A stretch of DNA of 64,000 nt from Mumia sp. Pv4-285. Its GTDB lineage: Bacteria; Actinomycetota; Actinomycetes; Propionibacteriales; Nocardioidaceae. The position numbers were made by a program, and so were the translations under genes. The notes under the pieces were generated by a model that saw only the letters and a list, made by a program, of their open reading frames with translations, was not told the origin of the DNA and did no database searches. The stretch lies in contig NZ_CP162023.1 of assembly GCF_041320275.1 (NCBI RefSeq), positions 4,278,001 through 4,342,000 on the forward strand, read 5' to 3'. This document shows positions 8,645-16,587 of this stretch, piece by piece. Positions within the stretch are counted from its first letter, which is position 1. Each line of letters starts with the position of its first letter.

Positions 8645-9049
8645 GTGGAGAAGCTCATCCTCGTCGCTGGGGTCGCGCTGGCGCTCTGGGCGCTCAGCTG
8701 CCTTCTCATGGTGCTGTTCGCGTCCCGGCTCCCCGACGGGCTCCTGCGGCAGATCGCCGAGTTCCTGCCGTCGTGCGTCACCGCGGCACGGACGTTGCGC
8801 CGGCATCCCGACGTCCCGCGCCGCGCGAAGGTCGCCCTGCTCGTCGCGGTGCTGTGGGTGGTCTCGCCGATCGACCTGCTGCCCGAGTTCCTCCCGGTGA
8901 TCGGCCCGCTCGACGACGTGGTCGCCGTGGTCCTGCTGATGCGCTACGCCGCTCGAAGCATCCCGCGGGCGACGCTGCTCGCGGCGTGGCCCAGCGACCC
9001 CCGCCTGCTCGAACGCCTCATCGGACGGGCGCCCGCCGCGAGCGAGTGA
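8645..9049 (+). CDS. YkvA/DUF1232 family membrane protein
   Basis: 134-residue protein with an N-terminal transmembrane helix (about 4-26) and the DUF1232 core LWVVSPIDLLPEFLPVIGPLDD at about 72-95, a hydrophobic hairpin with the conserved SPIDLLPE signature. The function of the family is unknown. GTG start supported by TACGGT 6 nt upstream. Converges on the membrane protein gene ending at 9054, leaving only 4 nt. Confidence 0.85.
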   Translation: MEKLILVAGVALALWALSCLLMVLFASRLPDGLLRQIAEFLPSCVTAARTLRRHPDVPRRAKVALLVAVLWVVSPIDLLPEFLPVIGPLDDVVAVVLLMRYAARSIPRATLLAAWPSDPRLLERLIGRAPAASE

Positions 9050-9053
9050 TCTG

Positions 9054-9924
9054 TCAGCACGAGCCGCGTGCTGCCGTCGACCCGTCGGGACGGACGTCCA
9101 GGCGTACGGCGTCCGTGCGCGGCACCAAGAAGGCGCTGCCCGAGTCGCGGGTCCAGGTCACGGGAAGGAAGACGTACTGGTCTCCTGCCTCGAGCAGGAG
9201 GAAGAGCCCGTCGTAGCGGTACCGGTAAGCGCTGTCGGTGGCCGTGCACGTGGTGACGGGGACGGACTCCGGCGGGATGCCGAGGCTCTGCGCGCTGAAC
9301 AGCACGGCGGACGGCGAGGTGCCCAGGCCGTCGACGATCTGGCGGGCGCGTTCTCTGCCGACGGCGGCGGAGTAGTCGGCCGTCGCCCAGAACAGGCCGA
9401 GCGCGACGACGACGAACACGGCGACCAGCTCGACGGCACGGGCACGGCGCTGCGCCCGGGTACGACGGGGTGCGCGGCCGCGGACCACGAACACGAGCAC
9501 GAGCACCCCGCCGATCAGGCACAGCGGCGCTACGGCGACGCCGTCGAGCGCCGGGCTCCCGAACAGGCCGAGCAGCCCGTTGGTCAGGAGCAGAACTCCG
9601 GTCACGATCGCAGCCGTCGGCAACCACCGTCGGGTGAGCAGCCAGCGGAACGGCCCTGGTACGACGAGCGCGCACCAGCTGCCGACCAGCGCGACGAGGG
9701 CGACGAAGGCGACCGGGACGAACAGCCCGTCCTGCGCGCCCAGGAGGTAGTCGGTCGTGCTGAGGCCCAGCACTGTCGGGTTGAGGCCGAAGTAGCCGAA
9801 CATCGCGGTCGCGCGCGACCAACCGAAGAAGAACAACAGCCCGGTCAGCACGGTCACCGGCGCGACGACCTGGGCCAGGATGCGCGTCAGCCGCGAGACG
9901 TCGAGCGTCTCGGGCTGCTCGTCC

Positions 9925-9950
<26 letters not shown>
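9054..9950 (-). CDS. Polytopic membrane protein with C-terminal external domain (unknown)
   Basis: About 298 residues. Four to five hydrophobic helices (near residues 30-50, 75-95, 110-130, 135-160 and 180-200), a basic cytoplasmic loop (RGRAPRRTRAQRRAR), and a C-terminal globular part of about 110 residues with two Cys. No recognised family. An open frame continues upstream to 10028 but there it reads through the repetitive tail of the preceding lipoprotein gene (Ala-Thr repeats), so one of two GTG codons at 9950/9944 is the likelier start. This gives a short overlap with the lipoprotein gene (stop at 9925), suggesting translational coupling. Confidence 0.6.
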
Positions 9951-10413
<463 letters not shown>

Positions 10414-10549
10414 GTCGCCCGCCTCCTCAAGGACCAGCGGGGGGATGCTGCGAACCTAGCAACCCCTCCGGGCCAGCACCGTGCCGATTGCGTCGACCGA
10501 TGAGAGGAGCATCGGCAGAGGGGAGGAGCGCGCGAACCGCGCCGTCCCC

Positions 10550-10555
10550 TAGGCT
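10550..10555 (+). promoter_or_regulatory. Leaderless -10 hexamer TAGGCT
   Basis: TAGGCT ends 7 nt before the ATG at 10563 and supports that start over longer in-frame alternatives. Confidence 0.5.
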
Positions 10556-10562
10556 GCCGCGC

Positions 10563-11366
10563 ATGGATCTCTCGTTGTACGTCGCCGGCTGGGCGGAGTC
10601 GGCCGACCGCACCCTCGCACTCCTGGACGATCTCCCGGCCGACGCCTGGGAGGCGCCGACCGGGTGCCCGGGCTGGACCGTGCGTGATGTCGTCGCCCAC
10701 CTGGCCGCTCTCGAGGCCGAGCTCGCCGGGACCGGTCGGGGCGGACCTGGTGCGGTGCAGAGCAACGGCGGTGAGCTCTCGGCGGCCTACACCGAGGCGG
10801 GCGTCAGCCAGCGGGCGGACATGTCTCCGGTCGAGCTCGTCGAGGAGCTCCGCACGGCCGTCGCCGCCCGCCGCGCCGCCCTCGGGGCGCTTCCCGAGGA
10901 CCCGAAGGCAACCGCGGAGGCTGCACCCGGCGGCATCGGCTGGAGCAACGAGGTCCTGCTCCGCAACCGGCTCATCGACATGTTCGTCCACGAGCAGGAC
11001 ATCCGTACGGCCGTGGGGGTTCCCGGAGGCTACGACGGGCGGGCCGCGGTGATCGTCGTCAGTGGGTTCCTGCTCGCACTCCCCTACGTGCTCGCCAAGA
11101 AGCTCAAGGCCGAGGCGGGCACCGAGCTCGTCCTCGAGCTGACAGGCCCGATCAACCGTACGGTCACGGTCGAGGTCGGCGACGACGGCCGCGGGCGCCT
11201 GCACGACGGGGCGACCGACGATCCGACCGCACGTCTGAGCATGGCGACGGAGACCTTCGTCGACCTCGTCGCCGGGCGTGAGGTGATCCAGCCGGTGTCG
11301 ATCAGCTGGACCGGCGACTCCTCGCTGATCGGCGACGTCCTCGCCGAGATCGCGATCACTCCGTGA
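10563..11366 (+). CDS. Maleylpyruvate isomerase family (MDMPI) mycothiol-dependent enzyme
   Basis: 267-residue protein of the DinB/MDMPI superfamily, metal enzymes that use mycothiol, the actinobacterial low-molecular-weight thiol. The N-terminal four-helix bundle shows the metal-binding pattern: a His in RDVVAHLAALEAE and the later pair in DMFVHEQDIR. The C-terminal part is an SCP2-like/MDMPI-C region (GATDDPTARLSMATETFVDLVAGR). Real substrates of most family members are unknown and the name only reflects the first characterised member. ATG start fixed by TAGGCT 7 nt upstream. Its TGA overlaps the GTG of the next SDR gene, so the two form an operon. Confidence 0.85.
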   Translation: MDLSLYVAGWAESADRTLALLDDLPADAWEAPTGCPGWTVRDVVAHLAALEAELAGTGRGGPGAVQSNGGELSAAYTEAGVSQRADMSPVELVEELRTAVAARRAALGALPEDPKATAEAAPGGIGWSNEVLLRNRLIDMFVHEQDIRTAVGVPGGYDGRAAVIVVSGFLLALPYVLAKKLKAEAGTELVLELTGPINRTVTVEVGDDGRGRLHDGATDDPTARLSMATETFVDLVAGREVIQPVSISWTGDSSLIGDVLAEIAITP

Positions 11367-12319
11367 CCGATCCGGATCGCGCCGGCCGCTGGAGCACCGA
11401 GGACATCGGCGACCTCCACGGCCGGACGTTCCTCGTCACGGGGGTCACGGGCGGTCTGGGCGCCGAGGTCGCCTACCAGCTCGCCCACCACGGAGCCCGT
11501 GTGGTGGCGACGGGACGCGACCCGGTGCGCCTCGAGGAGGCGCTGACCGCGCTGCGGCATGGGGTCCACGACGCGCAGGCCTTCGGCGTGCGCCTCGACC
11601 TCGCCGACCTCGATTCCGTCTCGGCGGCAGCGACCGAGATCGCCGAGCGGTTCGGTCGCCTCGACGTCATGGTCAACAACGCGGGGATCATGGCGGCCCC
11701 GTTCCGGACGTCCGCCCAGGGCTACGAGCTCCAGATGGCCACGAACCATCTCGGCCACTTCGCGCTCGCTGCGCACCTGTGGCCCTTGCTGGTGGCGAGC
11801 AGCGGCCGCGTCGTGTCGGTCTCGTCGCTGATGCACACGTTCGCGCGCGGCATCGATCTCCGCTCGCTCGAGCCCGGCGCGCCGCTGCCGAAGTACGACC
11901 GCTGGACGGCGTACGCCCAGTCCAAGCTCGCCAACCTTCTCTTCATGCGCGAGCTGGCACGGCGCACCAGCGCGGCTGGACTCGACGTCACCAGCGTCGC
12001 CGCGCACCCGGGATATGCGCTGACCAACCTCTCTCAGTCGGGTCTCCAGCTCGGGGGTCGCAGCTTCCAGGGTGCGGTGGTCCACCAGTTCAGCCGAGCC
12101 GTCGGACAGTCGGCAGCCGCAGGCGCGTGGCCCCTCGAGCGCGCCGCGACGGACCCGGGTCTGACCAGCGGCACCTACGTCGGCCCCGCGAACCTCCGTC
12201 AGCTGCGCGGACACCCGAAGCCCGTCGGGATGACGTCGACGGCCCGCGACCTCGATCTCGCAGCGCGTCTGTGGGCGGCGTCGGAGCAGGCGGCCGGCCT
12301 CACCTTCGCGGCGACCTGA
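11363..12319 (+). CDS. SDR family oxidoreductase, retinol-dehydrogenase-like
   Basis: 318-residue NAD(P)-dependent oxidoreductase. Rossmann motif TGVTGGLG near residue 22-29, NNAGIMA near 100, Ser in VVSVSSLMHTF, and the YxxxK pair in YAQSKLANLLFMREL. The sequence after YxxxK and the long C-terminus are typical of the retinol dehydrogenase/WW-domain oxidoreductase-like SDRs common in actinobacteria. GTG start overlaps the upstream TGA by one base (GTGA), so translation is coupled to the MDMPI enzyme, hinting at linked metabolism. Substrate unknown. Confidence 0.87.
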   Translation: MTDPDRAGRWSTEDIGDLHGRTFLVTGVTGGLGAEVAYQLAHHGARVVATGRDPVRLEEALTALRHGVHDAQAFGVRLDLADLDSVSAAATEIAERFGRLDVMVNNAGIMAAPFRTSAQGYELQMATNHLGHFALAAHLWPLLVASSGRVVSVSSLMHTFARGIDLRSLEPGAPLPKYDRWTAYAQSKLANLLFMRELARRTSAAGLDVTSVAAHPGYALTNLSQSGLQLGGRSFQGAVVHQFSRAVGQSAAAGAWPLERAATDPGLTSGTYVGPANLRQLRGHPKPVGMTSTARDLDLAARLWAASEQAAGLTFAAT

Positions 12320-12364
12320 GGCCGCCGCCGCCCGCATTCTCTCCCGTGGGCCCCCCACAGCGGT

Positions 12365-12370
12365 TAGGCT
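12365..12370 (+). promoter_or_regulatory. Leaderless -10 hexamer TAGGCT
   Basis: TAGGCT ends 6 nt before the ATG at 12377. Confidence 0.5.
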
Positions 12371-12376
12371 CCGCCC

Positions 12377-12856
12377 ATGCTCGTACGCCGCATCGCCGCT
12401 GCTGACCTCGACGACGTCCTCGCGCTCAACCAGGGCGCGCCAGAAGGCGTGGGGTCCCTGACCGTGCCGCGACTCGAGGAGATCCTCGCGTACGCGGAGC
12501 AGGCCGTCGTCGCCGAGGACGCCGAGGGCGCGATCACCGGGTTCGCGCTGATGCTGCCGCCCGGCACGGCGTACGACAGCGTGAACTACCGCTGGTACGG
12601 CGAGCAGCTCGCCGACTTCGCGTACCTCGACCGCGTGGTCGTCGCGCCCGGATTCCGGCGCCGGGGTGTCGCGACGATGCTCTACAACGTGCTCGAGGAG
12701 CGCGCGCGGGTCCACGAGGTGATGGCGCTCGAGGTCTACGTCGAGCCGCGCAACGACGCGTCGCTGGCCTTCCACGGGTCGCGAGGGTATGCCGAGATCG
12801 GGCGCCTCGACCAGCCCGACGGCAAGAAGGTCGCGCTGATGACCAAGCAGTTCTGA
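12377..12856 (+). CDS. GNAT family N-acetyltransferase
   Basis: 159-residue single-domain GNAT enzyme expected to transfer an acetyl group from acetyl-CoA to an amine. Motif A is clear: LDRVVVAPGFRRRGVATMLYNVLEERAR, with the acetyl-CoA pyrophosphate-binding RRRGVA loop near residue 96. The N-terminal beta strands and the terminal HGSRGYAEIG strand-turn are also typical. Substrate cannot be told from sequence. Own promoter (TAGGCT 6 nt upstream); converges on the MFS gene. Confidence 0.87.
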   Translation: MLVRRIAAADLDDVLALNQGAPEGVGSLTVPRLEEILAYAEQAVVAEDAEGAITGFALMLPPGTAYDSVNYRWYGEQLADFAYLDRVVVAPGFRRRGVATMLYNVLEERARVHEVMALEVYVEPRNDASLAFHGSRGYAEIGRLDQPDGKKVALMTKQF

Positions 12857-12883
12857 GGGCGTACGACCGGCTGACGCCGAGGG

Positions 12884-14206
12884 TCAGACGCTCACGGCCT
12901 CCCCGCGGCGGATCGCCTCCAGGCGCTCAGGGGCGGTCACTGCAAGCTTCCGGCGGATCGCGCGCCGGTGCCGCAGGATCATGACGGATCCGACCAGCCA
13001 CGGGACGACCTGGACCCCCATCGCCCAACGGAACGCGCTCGACGAGTACGAGTCGGCGCCGGCCGGGGTGAGGACGTCGAGCACGATGCCGATCGCGAGC
13101 ATCGTGAGCAGCGAGGCGATGAACCCGCCCGTGTTGACCAGGGAGGTCGCGAGCCCTGCCCGTTCGGCGCTGCCGAGGGTCCGGACGAAGTCGAACCCGA
13201 CGATCGAGGCCGGGCCGCCGACCGCCGTCACGACGACGAGGAGGACCAGGAGCCAGGCGGGAGCATCGCCGGGCCACACCAGCACCACTCCCCAGGTCGC
13301 AGCGATGGCGGCGATGATCGTCAGCGTCGTCGAGGACCGGTGGTAGGGACGGTGCGCGGTGACCCACCCGAGCAGCGGCCCGACGGCCATGGTCGCGAGC
13401 GTCAGCACCGTCAGCAGCGTCGCCGCGAACGCCGGGCTCGTGTGCTCGCCGCGGACGAAGAACGGGTAGCCCCACAGCAGCGCCAGGACGGTCCCGCTGA
13501 ACTGGGTCGAGAAGTGCGTCCAGAAGCCCAGGCGCGTGCCGTCGTCGCTCCATGCCTCACGGATCCGGCCACCGAGGCCGCGCAGCTCCAGCGGCGGGCC
13601 GAGGCTTCGGCGCGACCCCGGGACGTCGTGGACGACGACGAGCAGCACGGCCGCAAGGACGATGCCCACCACGGCGGTGAGGAGGTAGGCCCGCGTCCAC
13701 CCGAGCTGGTGCAGGGCCCACGTCATCGGGACTGCTGCGACGATCGTGCCCAGCTGGCCGGTGATGCCGGTCAGCTGCGTCATCATCGGGACCTTGCGCG
13801 GCGCGAACCAGTTGGAGACCAGGCGCAGGACGCATACGAACACCATCGCGTCGCCGGCACCGACAGCGATTCGTGCGAGGAGCGCGACCGGGTACGACTC
13901 GGCGAACGCGAAGACCACCTGGGCGGCGCTCAGGGTGACCACACCGGTGAGGATCACGGCACGCGGCCCGAACCGGTCGAGCGCGAGACCGACGGGCACC
14001 TGCATCCCGGCGTAGACGACGAGCTGGAGGACCGCGAACGTCGAGAGCTGGGCGGCACCGATCCCGAAACGGTCGGTCGCGTCGAGCCCGGCCACCGCCA
14101 GCGACGAGCGGTGGAACACAGCGAGCCCGTAGACGGCCAGCGCGACCAGCCACACGACGTACGGCCCGCGCCGCAGGCCCAGGCGACGCGAGACGCGGGC
14201 GATCAC
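12884..14206 (-). CDS. MFS family transporter
   Basis: 440-residue major facilitator protein with about 12 transmembrane helices split by a central cytoplasmic loop (VHDVPGSRRSLGPPLELRGLGGRIREAW). The loop 2-3 signature is recognisable (GLALDRFGPRAVILTG). Relatives include anion:cation symporters and exporters, so direction and substrate stay open. The ATG overlaps the stop of the upstream GntR regulator (ATGA), which implies co-transcription and that the regulator controls this transporter, perhaps in response to its substrate. Confidence 0.87.
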   Translation of the reverse strand: MIARVSRRLGLRRGPYVVWLVALAVYGLAVFHRSSLAVAGLDATDRFGIGAAQLSTFAVLQLVVYAGMQVPVGLALDRFGPRAVILTGVVTLSAAQVVFAFAESYPVALLARIAVGAGDAMVFVCVLRLVSNWFAPRKVPMMTQLTGITGQLGTIVAAVPMTWALHQLGWTRAYLLTAVVGIVLAAVLLVVVHDVPGSRRSLGPPLELRGLGGRIREAWSDDGTRLGFWTHFSTQFSGTVLALLWGYPFFVRGEHTSPAFAATLLTVLTLATMAVGPLLGWVTAHRPYHRSSTTLTIIAAIAATWGVVLVWPGDAPAWLLVLLVVVTAVGGPASIVGFDFVRTLGSAERAGLATSLVNTGGFIASLLTMLAIGIVLDVLTPAGADSYSSSAFRWAMGVQVVPWLVGSVMILRHRRAIRRKLAVTAPERLEAIRRGEAVSV

Positions 14207-14886
14207 GCCGCTCCCCCGAACAGGACGGCGTGCCGACTGGTGGCGAGGTGTTCGTCGACGGCCGCGACGAAGGCGTCGAGGTCGTCGCCGGCGATCAGGC
14301 GTGCCAGCTCGCGGTGGTCGCGGACCGCGCTCTCCATCCGCTCGGGCGAGATGCCCATCGCCGCTGCGTTGACCATCATCTGGCGCTCACGGAGGCTCGC
14401 GTAGAAGCGGGAGACGTGCGCGTTGCCGGCGGAGTCGACCACGACCTCGTGGAACGCCCGGTCGGCGGCGGTGAAGGCCGCGAGGTCGCCGTCGGTCCGG
14501 TGCTGCTCCGCCGCGTCGACGAGTGCGTCGAGGTCAGGCCGGATCCGGGCGCCGGCAGGGAACGCTCGCGGCGCCGCCCACTGCTCCACGAGTGCGCGAG
14601 CCTCCCACACCGACTCCGCCTCGGCGCTGGTCACCGGGAGGACGATCGCGCCCTTCTTCGGGTAGATGCGGACGAGCCCTTCGGTCTGCAGCCGCAGCAG
14701 CGCCTCGCGGACCGGCGTACGCGAGCAACCGAACCGCTCGGCGAGCGCGACCTCACCGAGCTCCTCGCCGCCGGGGAGGTCGCCCACCAGGATGGCGCGC
14801 TTGAGCGCCGCGTAGGTGCGCTCGGTGGCGGACGTACGGGGGGCGGTGGCCGGGGGCGCAGTATCGCGCAGAGGTGATGCACACAT
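14203..14886 (-). CDS. GntR family regulator, FCD (FadR/VanR-like) subclass
   Basis: 227-residue regulator. Winged-helix DNA-binding domain at about 20-85 (TYAALKRAILVGDLPGGEEL, FGCSRTPVREALLRLQTEGLV) and an all-helical FCD ligand domain at about 95-215. The FCD domain keeps metal-site-like Asp/His residues (ADRAFHEVVV, DHRELARLI, AVDEHLATSRH), typical of regulators binding carboxylate metabolites. The start codon lies inside an inverted repeat (14877-14893), suggesting autorepression. Overlaps the downstream MFS transporter gene and so probably controls it. Confidence 0.9.
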   Translation of the reverse strand: MCASPLRDTAPPATAPRTSATERTYAALKRAILVGDLPGGEELGEVALAERFGCSRTPVREALLRLQTEGLVRIYPKKGAIVLPVTSAEAESVWEARALVEQWAAPRAFPAGARIRPDLDALVDAAEQHRTDGDLAAFTAADRAFHEVVVDSAGNAHVSRFYASLRERQMMVNAAAMGISPERMESAVRDHRELARLIAGDDLDAFVAAVDEHLATSRHAVLFGGAA

Positions 14887-14903
14887 GTTGCATACATGAT
14901 GCC
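14877..14903. promoter_or_regulatory. Dyad over the gntR start codon (probable autoregulatory operator)
   Basis: ATGCA-N7-TGCAT (14877-14893) is an inverted repeat overlapping the gntR initiation codon. The next bases (GCATACATGATGCC) add a further TGCAT/ATGC half-site. Position and AT-rich dyad fit a GntR/FCD operator; inferred only. Confidence 0.45.
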
Positions 14904-14952
14904 ATGCCGCGTCGAGCCCGACGTCCCACGGGGTACGACCGACCGGGGAGCG

Positions 14953-16470
14953 TCAGACGACGCGCACGTCGTCCACACGACCGCCCTGAGCCAGCCACCA
15001 GCGCGCACCCGCCCGCATCCCCGGGGTCCGACTCCGGTCCTTCGCGAGCTGCGCGAGGACCGGGTCCTGCTGCATGCCGGCGGCGAACAGAGCCGCCGAC
15101 GCGACGCCCAGGTCGGCATGGTCGACGAGCTCGGCCACGCCCGGAGCGGGACCGCCCGGCACGTGCGCCAGGGCGATCAACGTCTGCCGGAGGTCGACGC
15201 CCGCCAGTCCGAGGCGGGTGATCAGGCAGTCGCGCTCGGCCTTGCTCACGAGGTACGGGAGGACACCGGGCGCCCCGTCGAAGCACCGGTTGGGCTGGGT
15301 CTGCTCGATGAGCACCTCGCCGAGCGCGGCGGCGTACGGGCTGCGCGCGAGGACGAGTGCCGACTGGTGGCGGACGTCGTGGCTGGTCGCGTTGTACGCG
15401 TCCTCGATGATGGCGCGGCCGACGGGATCGACCTCGCGGCCGGTGAACCCCTCGATGCGAGCGGTCGCCCCGCGGACGGCGGTCGCGAGCAGCGTCGCCC
15501 GGTTGGTGGCCGAGCCGGCCACGCCGCGGGGACGCGAGGGGAACAGCTGGGGCCGCAGACCTCGGAGCCGGTCGGCCGTCGGCTGCGGAAGGACCTCGAG
15601 CAGCGGGCTGATCCGCAGGAGCGCGCCCTCGTTGCTGCCGTCGAAGATGATCTGGGCGAGCTGCGCCTCGAGCGCCGCCATCGACGCGGGCGTGACCTCG
15701 TGGCGGCTGAGCTTGCGGTACAAACCCCACGTCGCCCCGAGCTGGAGCTGGGCCGACGGCTGGGTGAGCAGCGAGATGAGCGTGTTGACCGCTTTCTCCG
15801 CACGCACGTCGGCGATCAGCACCACCGGCACGAGCGTGGCCTGGGCGTTCGGGTCGATCACCTGCGCGCCGACGGCACGCATGGTGCGCGCCTGGAACCG
15901 CGGGACCTCGATCAGGCGCCGCAGCGCCTCGAACCGCGTGACGAGCGCGAGCCCGTTGGCACGGGACGCCTCGCTGACGAGCCGTGCGACGAGCGGGTCG
16001 AGAGCATCGAGGTGCTCGTCGGAGACGTGGCCGGCGGAGGCCAGGCAACCGGCCCACTCGAACCAGTCCACCCCCTCGACGACGTCGCCTCGGACCGCGC
16101 TGAAGCTCGCGGCCAGCATCTCGTCGGTGACGGCGACGCTGCGCGCCGGTGGCCGGGCACCCCATGATCGGGCGATGCCCTCACACAGTGCAGTCAGGCC
16201 GGCACGCGGCAGGCCGAGGATCTGCTCGTACGACGTGAGGACGGACTCGGGCACCCGCAGTCGGCCCGACTCCCAGCGACTGACGCGCGACGCGTCTGCC
16301 CTGTGGCCGTGCTGCGCGAGAACCTCCGCGAACGGCTGAAGCTTGCGCAGATCAGCATCGGCAGACATCAACCGCCACTGGCGCAACAACCACCCGACGC
16401 GTTCGTACGCGCTGACCTCTCTGGATTCGGCAACCACCGGATCACCCCTTCGCCCCCCGGCACCGGTCAT
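14953..16470 (-). CDS. HTH protein with long helical-repeat C-terminus (unknown function)
   Basis: 505 residues. Residues about 30-95 look like an XRE-type helix-turn-helix (LRKLQPFAEVLAQHGHRADASRVSRWESGRLRVPESVL; the SRWESG turn is diagnostic). The remaining about 400 residues are almost entirely helical with Leu/Ala periodicity (ALVTRFEALRRLIEVPRFQ; AVNTLISLLTQPSAQLQLGATWGLYRKL) resembling HEAT/ARM-type solenoids, which usually bind protein or peptide. No catalytic motif. Similar XRE-plus-solenoid proteins are scattered in actinobacteria without known role. TACGTT lies 7 nt before the ATG. Isolated between divergent and co-oriented neighbours. Confidence 0.7.
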   Translation of the reverse strand: MTGAGGRRGDPVVAESREVSAYERVGWLLRQWRLMSADADLRKLQPFAEVLAQHGHRADASRVSRWESGRLRVPESVLTSYEQILGLPRAGLTALCEGIARSWGARPPARSVAVTDEMLAASFSAVRGDVVEGVDWFEWAGCLASAGHVSDEHLDALDPLVARLVSEASRANGLALVTRFEALRRLIEVPRFQARTMRAVGAQVIDPNAQATLVPVVLIADVRAEKAVNTLISLLTQPSAQLQLGATWGLYRKLSRHEVTPASMAALEAQLAQIIFDGSNEGALLRISPLLEVLPQPTADRLRGLRPQLFPSRPRGVAGSATNRATLLATAVRGATARIEGFTGREVDPVGRAIIEDAYNATSHDVRHQSALVLARSPYAAALGEVLIEQTQPNRCFDGAPGVLPYLVSKAERDCLITRLGLAGVDLRQTLIALAHVPGGPAPGVAELVDHADLGVASAALFAAGMQQDPVLAQLAKDRSRTPGMRAGARWWLAQGGRVDDVRVV

Positions 16471-16477
16471 CAGGCGA

Positions 16478-16483
16478 AACGTA
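16478..16483 (-). promoter_or_regulatory. Leaderless -10 hexamer TACGTT
   Basis: TACGTT on the minus strand ends 7 nt before the ATG at 16470. Confidence 0.45.
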
Positions 16484-16587
16484 ACGACTCCGCATCGACC
16501 GCGGCAGGAAAACCCAGGAAATGGCGTAATCCCGCCATCGCTCGCGCTCTGCCTACCTGCGTCGATGTGCCACCCCGGGGGACGCCA

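Noticed and set aside
6870-8900. 676-residue frame opposite the thioredoxin/NHL gene
   Set aside because: No recognisable domain; opposite strand has CxxC and NHL blades.
12968-14404. 478-residue plus-strand frame opposite the MFS gene
   Set aside because: Hydrophilic Arg/Asp/His-rich translation; the minus strand encodes a clear 12-helix transporter.
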